From Nonomuraea aurantiaca (GTDB lineage: Bacteria > Actinomycetota > Actinomycetes > Streptosporangiales > Streptosporangiaceae): a DNA stretch of 64,000 nt. Position 1 is the first letter of the stretch. The number at the start of each line of letters is the position of its first letter. Under the pieces are notes generated by a model. That model was given only the letters and a program-made list of their open reading frames with translations, was not told the origin of the DNA and did no database searches. Positions 59,189-64,000 of this stretch are shown here, in pieces. The DNA lies in assembly GCF_020215705.1 (NCBI RefSeq), contig NZ_JAIWNB010000013.1, positions 62,001-126,000 of the forward strand, in the 5' to 3' direction. Both the position numbers and the translations under genes were made by a program.

Positions 59189-59554
59189 TCAGGGCAGCCG
59201 TGAGACCTGATAGTGGTCGATCAGCCAGTCGTCGCCGACCCGCCGCGCCAGCACGCACAGGTTGACCGTCACGACCGGCCGGTCGGTGAAGGTGAAGTCG
59301 ACGTGCAGGTAGCCGAGGACGAGGTCGTCGGCCATCCGGCGGGTCTCCAGGATGGTGTACGCGGCGGTCATGCCGAGCGGCTGCGAGTCGTAGTACTCGG
59401 CGACGCTCTCGGGGCCGACGCCGTACGGGTGCAGCCCTTGGAAGATCACGTCGTCGGTGAAGTACGACGCCACGCGCTTGGGGTCGTGCGCGTCGACGGC
59501 GCTCTTCCATCGGTCCAGGACGGTGTGCAGGATCTCGGTCTCGGTACCGGTCAT
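59189..59554 (-). CDS. NTF2-like (SnoaL/SgcJ-type) small protein
   Basis: A 121-residue protein with the SnoaL-like cone fold: TVLDRWKSAVDAHDPKRVAS then YFTDDVIFQGLHPYGVGPESVAE, and VNLCVLARRVGDDWLIDHYQ at the end. Such proteins occur as oxidoreductase partners or unknown calcium/ligand-binding folds. It overlaps the MFS gene stop by four bases (ATG 59554), so the two are coupled. No specific ligand can be assigned. Confidence 0.85.
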   Translation of the reverse strand: MTGTETEILHTVLDRWKSAVDAHDPKRVASYFTDDVIFQGLHPYGVGPESVAEYYDSQPLGMTAAYTILETRRMADDLVLGYLHVDFTFTDRPVVTVNLCVLARRVGDDWLIDHYQVSRLP

Positions 59555-60846
59555 GGCGCTCTCCTGTCAGTGGTCGTGATGGGCGTCGGCTGGGCGGTGT
59601 CGACCAGTCGGGGCAGGGGGCCGAGGTGATGCGGGAAGCGGTGGCGCAGCGGGCCGGCCGCGACCGCGGCCAGGGCGACGAGTGCGGCGCCGACGAGCAG
59701 CGCCTGGTGGTAGCCCTGGCGCAGGAGCGGGGTGACGACCAAGGGGCCGAGGATCTGCCCGACGCTGTAGCCGGTGGCGAGGATGGCGACCGCCCGCGGG
59801 ATCCGCAGGTGGGCGCCGATGGCCAGGGTGAGGGAGGCGATGCCGAGGAATGTGGCGCCGAACAGCACCGCCGAGACCAGGGCCGCCGCGACCCCGCCGG
59901 CCAGGACCGGTAGCGCGATGCCGACGGCCTGCACGACGAGCGCGACGAGAAGGAGTGTCGGCCGCGACCATGTGCGGCTGAGCCATGCCCACAGCGCCGA
60001 CGAGGGCAGGGCGGCCAGCCCGACGAGGATCCAGGCGGAGCTGCCGACCCAGCCGGGCGCGGTCTGGTCGATCGCGGCGACCAGAAAGGTGCCGGCGATG
60101 ATGTACCCGGTCCCTTCGAGGGTGTAGCTGACCAGCAACGCGCCGAACCAGCGCAGCCCGACGGCGGCACCGCGGCGGGACGGCACCGGCGCCGCCGCGT
60201 CGGACGACGCCAGTGCCGGGTGGGACGACGCCGGTGCCGCGTCGGACGACGCCGGCCCGGTGTGCAGCCGCCAGGCCAGGGCCGTGAACACGGCGGTCAG
60301 TACGGCCGTGGTCCACCACGCCTGCTGCCACGTACCGGCGGTACGGAGGATCAGCACGACGACGCCGGACAGGGCGATCCCGGCGCCGATGCCGCCGAAA
60401 GCCCATCCGGTGAGGTGGTGTGCGTGGCCGCGCAGCCCGGTGAGCATCGCGTTGACCGCGACGACGAAGATCAGCGAACTCGCGATGCCGGCGACCAGCC
60501 GGAGCAGCCACCAGAGAACGCCGACGTGCGTGATCGGCATCAGGGCCAGTGTGACGATCAGGACCACCAGCGACAGGCGCAGCGTCAGCCGGGAGGCGCC
60601 CATCGCGGGGACGATGATCGGGGCGACCGCGCCGAGGAGGTAGCCGATGTAGTTGGCGGTGGCCAGTTGCGCGCCGAGCTGCGGCGACAACCCGGCTTGC
60701 GCGTGCATCAGGGGCAGGATCGCGGTGTAGGCGAAGCGGCCGATGCCCACGCCCGCCCCCAGCGCCGCCGCGCCCTGCCCGACGACCCGCCAGGGCCGCT
60801 CCAGCGAGGTCGCCTCGATCGTCTGCTCTGGTACGGCTGTCAACAC
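59551..60846 (-). CDS. YbfB/YjiJ-family MFS transporter
   Basis: A 431-residue major facilitator protein with 12 predicted helices, starting GTG TTG (60846). The GAGVGIGRFAYTAILPLMHA segment in helix 1 and ATANYIGYLLGA in helix 2 are typical of the YbfB/YjiJ group. Between helices 6 and 7 there is an unusual linker with a three-copy ASSDAAP-like repeat. Substrate unknown; probably exports a small molecule. It is followed by the NTF2-like gene. Confidence 0.9.
   Translation of the reverse strand: MLTAVPEQTIEATSLERPWRVVGQGAAALGAGVGIGRFAYTAILPLMHAQAGLSPQLGAQLATANYIGYLLGAVAPIIVPAMGASRLTLRLSLVVLIVTLALMPITHVGVLWWLLRLVAGIASSLIFVVAVNAMLTGLRGHAHHLTGWAFGGIGAGIALSGVVVLILRTAGTWQQAWWTTAVLTAVFTALAWRLHTGPASSDAAPASSHPALASSDAAAPVPSRRGAAVGLRWFGALLVSYTLEGTGYIIAGTFLVAAIDQTAPGWVGSSAWILVGLAALPSSALWAWLSRTWSRPTLLLVALVVQAVGIALPVLAGGVAAALVSAVLFGATFLGIASLTLAIGAHLRIPRAVAILATGYSVGQILGPLVVTPLLRQGYHQALLVGAALVALAAVAAGPLRHRFPHHLGPLPRLVDTAQPTPITTTDRRAP
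60202..60253. repeat. 21-bp tandem repeats in the MFS transporter loop
   Basis: GGACGACGCC recurs at 60202-60211, 60223-60232 and 60244-60253, a period of 21 bp (seven codons) that encodes ASSDAAP, ASSHPAL and ASSDAAA in the loop between helices 6 and 7. Confidence 0.6.
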
Positions 60847-61000
60847 GCGCCTTTCTCTCGGCTCTTACGTCAAGGTGTGGTGTGGCGGCGGCACCTCTTA
60901 ACGGCGGGTGCGGCGTACGGCAGATGAGGCGGGTGGCAGGTGGGGTGGGCGGCAGTGGGGCGAGCGGCGCCTGCGGTCACCGACCGCCCCGCTTCGCCCC

Positions 61001-61048
61001 CGGCTCAGTGACCGGCTCAGTGACCGGCTCAGTGACCGGCTCAGTGAC
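61001..61048. repeat. Four 12-bp tandem repeats spanning the stop codon of the SDR gene
   Basis: CGGCTCAGTGAC occurs four times without spacing (61001-61012, 61013-61024, 61025-61036, 61037-61048). Read on the minus strand in the SDR frame, each unit gives Ala-Gly-His-stop, so the end of the coding region has been copied three times beyond its stop. Confidence 0.85.
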
Positions 61049-61748
61049 CGGCGCTCTGCCCGCCGTCGACGTGCAGAATCTCGCCGGTGACGAACGGAGC
61101 GTGCTCGAGATAGACGATCGCGTCGACGATGTCGCCGATCTCGCCCATCCGGCCGACGGGGTGCAGGCCGGCCAGGAATTCGTGGGTCTCGGCCGGGTGC
61201 ATCGGGGTGCGGATGACGCCGGGCGCGACCGCGTTCACCCGGATGCCCCGGGTGGCGTACTCGGTGGCCAGAGATCTGGTGACCGCGTTGAGGCCACCCT
61301 TGGTCAGCGACGCCAGCGCGGACGGCACCTTGCTGTTGGCGTGATCGACCAGGCTGGTGGTGATGTTGACCACGTGTCCGCCGCCCTGGCTGAGCATCAC
61401 CTCGATGGCCCGCTGGGAGATCTCGAAGAACCCGCGCAGGTTGATCCCCGTCACGAGGTCGTAGTCCTCGTCGGTGTAGTCGGTGAAAGGCTTGGCCACG
61501 AAGACGCCGGCGTTGTTGACCAACGTGTCGATGCGGCCGAACGCCTCCAGCCCCTGCTCGATGACGCGCGCCCCGACGCCCGGGACGGCGATGTCGCCGG
61601 CGACGGCCCGCACCATGGGGTCGTCGGAGTCCGCGATCGACCGGGAGTTGGCGACGACCGCGTAGCCGAGCTTGCGGTAGGCGGTCACCAGCGCCGCGCC
61701 TATGCCCTGGGACGCACCGGTGATCACGGCGACCTTTGGCGTACTCAT
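61041..61748 (-). CDS. SDR-family NAD(P)-dependent oxidoreductase
   Basis: A 235-residue short-chain dehydrogenase: cofactor motif TGASQGIGAAL, NNAGVFVAKPF, and the end LHVDGGQ. Near the active site the order is NITTSLVDHANSKVPSALAS then LTKGG: the position of the catalytic Tyr in YxxxK seems to be taken by a different residue (SALASLTKGG, so S-x-x-x-K-type), which could make it atypical or inactive. It is divergent from a LysR gene, the usual sign of regulation by it. The ATG at 61748 has GGGGGAAA upstream. Confidence 0.88.
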   Translation of the reverse strand: MSTPKVAVITGASQGIGAALVTAYRKLGYAVVANSRSIADSDDPMVRAVAGDIAVPGVGARVIEQGLEAFGRIDTLVNNAGVFVAKPFTDYTDEDYDLVTGINLRGFFEISQRAIEVMLSQGGGHVVNITTSLVDHANSKVPSALASLTKGGLNAVTRSLATEYATRGIRVNAVAPGVIRTPMHPAETHEFLAGLHPVGRMGEIGDIVDAIVYLEHAPFVTGEILHVDGGQSAGH

Positions 61749-61929
61749 TGGTTTCCCCCTCGGGAGATGATTGTGGACCTGCGGCACCCGCACCGCTCCT
61801 GGGCGGTGCCGGCGTGTGGGGGGAGTGGCTCGGACGGCCGGCGGTTGTGTCCCGACCCGGCCGGGGGCCATGCCTTCCATCGTGCACCCAGCGGTCGGCG
61901 TCCCGCCACGACCGGCTTGCTCCCTGCTA

Positions 61930-61947
61930 GTAGGCGCAGCCTCCTAC
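61930..61947. promoter_or_regulatory. Inverted repeat in the SDR/LysR divergent region
   Basis: GTAGG (61930-61934) and CCTAC (61943-61947) are inverted copies eight bases apart, 18 bases before the LysR start. It could be a LysR recognition box. TACGAT at 61953-61958 lies seven bases before the GTG, so transcription may start at or next to the start codon (leaderless). The rest of 61749-61929 shows nothing else. Confidence 0.35.
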
Positions 61948-61964
61948 CGCACTACGATGGGCGG

Positions 61965-62924
61965 GTGGAGCTACGCCAGCTGCGCTATTTCGTGGCGGTG
62001 GCCGAGGAGCTGAACTTCGGCCGCGCGGCGGCCCGGCTGCGCATCGCCGGCCCGTCGCTCTCCCAGCAGATCAAGGCGCTGGAGCGGGACCTGGGGGTGC
62101 GGCTGTTCGACCGCGACCGCCGCTCGGTCGCGCTGACCCAGGCCGGGGAGGCGCTGCTGGTCCCGACCCGGGCGCTGCTGGAGCAGGCTGACGAGCTGCG
62201 CCGGTCCGCGGCCCGCCTGACCGCCCCCGAACCGGTCCGGCTCGGGTACGTCAACTGGCGGCCCCCCGACCTGGCCGGCCGCGTGTCCGGCATCGCGCAA
62301 CTGCACGTCGACGCGTGGGTCATGCCGTCGCACACCCAGGCCGGCCGGGTCGCCGACGGCAGCATCGACCTGGCCATCTGCTGGGTTCAGACCGACGACC
62401 TGGCCGGCTACGACCTCGACGCCCGGCTGATCGGCGCGGATCGGCTCCACGCGATCTCCATGGGCGCCGACACGTCCGTGGTCCGGGCCAAGGACACTCT
62501 GGTGCTGCTGGACACCGACACCGTCACCTGGGACTCCTGGAACCGCTACGCCAAGGAGTTCGCCCGCGACACCGGATCCCAGGCCGTGCACATCGACGAT
62601 GGTGGCATCACCGGCCCGGCGTTCTTCGACCACGTACGCCGGCTGCGCCGCCCCGTCATCAACTCACCGAAAGGCCAGACCGCTCCCCTGCCGCCCGATC
62701 TCGTCCGGCGACCGGTGGTCGACCCGTCGCCGTACTGGAGCTGGGCCCTCGTGTGCCGCCACGGCGAGCAGCGCGGCGCCGTACGAGCCGCCGCCGAAGC
62801 CCTGACCCGTGATGTCGGCAGGCTCGGCCTGGACGCCGACACGGCCTGGCTGCCGATCGGCGACCCTTTCCGCGTCCCAGGGTCGACCGGCCCGAGTCGC
62901 TCGGACGCGGCGACCACGGCGTGA
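61965..62924 (+). CDS. LysR-family transcriptional regulator
   Basis: A 319-residue regulator starting at GTG 61965: VELRQLRYFVAVAEELNFGR, AAARLRIAGPSLSQQIKALE and LFDRDRRSVALTQAGE form the winged helix; the effector domain occupies about 90-290. It is divergent from the SDR gene, which it probably controls. The frame stays open far upstream, but no homology supports an earlier start. Confidence 0.92.
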   Translation: MELRQLRYFVAVAEELNFGRAAARLRIAGPSLSQQIKALERDLGVRLFDRDRRSVALTQAGEALLVPTRALLEQADELRRSAARLTAPEPVRLGYVNWRPPDLAGRVSGIAQLHVDAWVMPSHTQAGRVADGSIDLAICWVQTDDLAGYDLDARLIGADRLHAISMGADTSVVRAKDTLVLLDTDTVTWDSWNRYAKEFARDTGSQAVHIDDGGITGPAFFDHVRRLRRPVINSPKGQTAPLPPDLVRRPVVDPSPYWSWALVCRHGEQRGAVRAAAEALTRDVGRLGLDADTAWLPIGDPFRVPGSTGPSRSDAATTA

Positions 62925-62981
62925 CCACGTCCACCAGAAACTCCACCGCTCCCTCCTCACCGGACACCAAGGGGACCACCA

Positions 62982-63004
62982 TTAACTTCGTCAAGAATTG
63001 AATT
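62982..63004. promoter_or_regulatory. 23-bp palindromic site in the GH28 promoter (copy 2)
   Basis: The same 23 bases as at 30357-30379 with one change (G for C in the centre). TTGAAT (62998-63003) followed after 17 bases by TACGCT forms a plausible promoter, so the site overlaps the -35 region. Orientation relative to the gene is opposite to that at GH97, which is unimportant for a palindrome. Confidence 0.6.
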
Positions 63005-63064
63005 CCGCCCGAAGCGCACTTACGCTCCAGAGATCCGATGTCTCCGCACCCCCCGGTGGTGACC

Positions 63065-64000
63065 ATGCCATCCAGACGATCTCTACTGAAGGCCGGCGGC
63101 GCTCTCGCCGCCGCAACGCTCGTCCCCGGAACCACGTCGGCGCAGGCCGAGGCCCGATCAGCGGATCCCTGGCACCAGGTGCAGGACATCCTGCGCAAGA
63201 TCCGGCCTCCTCGCTTCCCCGACCGAAGGTGGGATGTCACCGCGTTCGGCGCCATGGGCGACGGCACGACCGACTGCACGGCCGCGTTCAAGGCGGCGAT
63301 CGCCGAGTGCCATCGCAGGGGCGGCGGCCGGGTCGTGGTCCCGCCGGGACGCTTCCTCACCGGCGCCGTCCATCTGCTCAGCAACGTGGAGCTGCACGTG
63401 TCCGAGGGCGGCGTGATCGCCTTCAGCACCGATCCGAACGCCTACCTGCCGGTCGTCTTCACCCGGTGGGAGGGCACGGAATGCTACAACTACAGCCCCT
63501 TCATCTACGCCCACGGCCAGCGGAACATCGCGGTCACGGGCAAGGGCACGCTCGACGGCCAGGCCAGGCAGGGTCCGTGGGAGAGCTGGTACGCCAACAG
63601 CGGCCCGCAGGGCGCCGACCAGCGGGCGCTGCGCAAGATGGGCGACGACGGCGTGCCGGTCGAGCAGCGCGTGTTCGGGGCGGGGCACTATCTGCGCCCC
63701 GCCATGGTCCAGTTCGTGAAATGTCAGAACATCCTGGTCAGCGACCTCACGATCCTCGAGCCGGCCATGTGGACCGTGAACCCGGTCCTGTCCACGAACG
63801 TCACCGTGCGCGGCATCACCGTCGTCAGCACGCTCTACAACACCGACGGCTGCGACCCCGAGTCGTCCTCGTACGTGCACATCCATGGCTGCCGCTTCAA
63901 CACCAACGACGACTGCGTGGCGGTCAAGTCGGGACGCGACGCCGACGGCCGCCGGGTGGGCGTGCCCAGCGAGAACATCGTCGTCCAGGACTGCGCCTTC
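63065..64000 (+). CDS. Secreted glycoside hydrolase family 28 protein (polygalacturonase-like; runs off the right edge)
   Basis: The frame is open from ATG 63065 to the window end, 312 codons. A Tat-like signal (MPSRRSLLKAGGALAAATLV to AQA) is followed by the right-handed beta-helix of GH28: FGAMGDGTTDCTAAFKAAIA, GGRVVVPPGRFLTGA, the core NTDGCDPESS and NTNDDCVAVKSGRD with the catalytic Asp residues. These enzymes hydrolyse polygalacturonan and related pectin chains outside the cell. The C-terminal HIS/RIK region lies beyond the window. GGTGG precedes the start. Its promoter shares the palindrome of the GH97 gene. Confidence 0.9.
   Translation, partial: MPSRRSLLKAGGALAAATLVPGTTSAQAEARSADPWHQVQDILRKIRPPRFPDRRWDVTAFGAMGDGTTDCTAAFKAAIAECHRRGGGRVVVPPGRFLTGAVHLLSNVELHVSEGGVIAFSTDPNAYLPVVFTRWEGTECYNYSPFIYAHGQRNIAVTGKGTLDGQARQGPWESWYANSGPQGADQRALRKMGDDGVPVEQRVFGAGHYLRPAMVQFVKCQNILVSDLTILEPAMWTVNPVLSTNVTVRGITVVSTLYNTDGCDPESSSYVHIHGCRFNTNDDCVAVKSGRDADGRRVGVPSENIVVQDCAF

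Noticed and set aside
61001..61048. Short tandem array as possible CRISPR or iteron origin
   Set aside because: Units are 12 bp without spacers and coincide with the SDR stop codon, so this is slippage, not CRISPR or an origin.
60882..61964. Upstream extension of the LysR frame
   Set aside because: The open frame continues antisense through the SDR gene; homology starts only at the GTG at 61965.
1..64000. tRNA, rRNA, prophage, integrase or attachment sites
   Set aside because: I looked for cloverleaf-like tRNA ends, rRNA signatures and integrase motifs and found none I could support.

Overview
The window is very GC-rich chromosomal DNA with high-GC third positions, GTG/TTG starts, clear GGAGG-type ribosome sites, and typical filamentous-actinomycete gene families (Scr1/XRE plus DUF397, HATPase anti-sigma kinases, an ECF42-type sigma factor with its DGPF partner, several LysR/GntR/LacI regulators, serine/threonine kinases, secreted glycoside hydrolases). 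This fits a Streptosporangiales organism such as Nonomuraea; the genus is inference. No rRNA, tRNA or CRISPR array was seen. Both ends cut a gene: a GlxA-type regulator at the left edge and a GH28 pectinase at the right edge.

Layout. 1-9.6 kb: regulators paired with small enzymes (HAD protein, HTH/alpha-beta-hydrolase divergent pair, anti-sigma ATPase, Scr1-DUF397 pair, MmyB-type regulator opposite an aldo/keto reductase, secreted GDPD phosphodiesterase, WD40-like membrane protein). 9.6-13.7 kb: a CHAT-protein remnant, a LuxI-type acyl-homoserine-lactone synthase (very unexpected in an actinomycete), a small secreted protein and an Orn/Lys/Arg decarboxylase. 13.7-22.1 kb: membrane protein, ECF42 sigma/YciI/DUF6069 cluster, exo/endonuclease-phosphatase, secreted YD-repeat/phospholipase A2 protein, SPFH protein, four-repeat secreted protein. 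22.3-25.8 kb: a decayed patch with truncated signal peptidase, ABC ATPase and SARP regulator, and a TnpB-HupE chimera, around an intact MauE-like gene and a LysR regulator.

25.9-32 kb: secreted CHRD, BNR and GH97 proteins and a receptor-like kinase. 32.2-40.1 kb: a molybdenum hydroxylase operon (FAD, 2Fe-2S, a Mo subunit split into two genes, EthD, MoxR, VWA/CoxE, amidohydrolase) opposite a GntR regulator. 40.1-48.8 kb: gene fragments, two membrane proteins, two STAS proteins (one with an internal deletion), a kinase fused to a GH6-like extracellular domain, and an F420-type oxidoreductase. 48.8-57.9 kb: a beta-mannosidase/oligopeptide-type ABC import operon under a LacI regulator, probably for manno-oligosaccharide uptake and cleavage. 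57.9-64 kb: CaiB CoA-transferase, NTF2-like protein, MFS exporter, SDR/LysR divergent pair, and the GH28 gene, whose promoter carries a 23-bp palindromic site also found upstream of the GH97 gene 32 kb away.

The strongest leads are the LuxI-type synthase, the kinase-GH6 fusion with altered catalytic positions, the shared palindrome at the two glycosidase promoters, the YD-repeat/PLA2 protein, and the gene-decay products (TnpB-HupE fusion, SARP/ABC/peptidase remnants, HATPase-stub/STAS).
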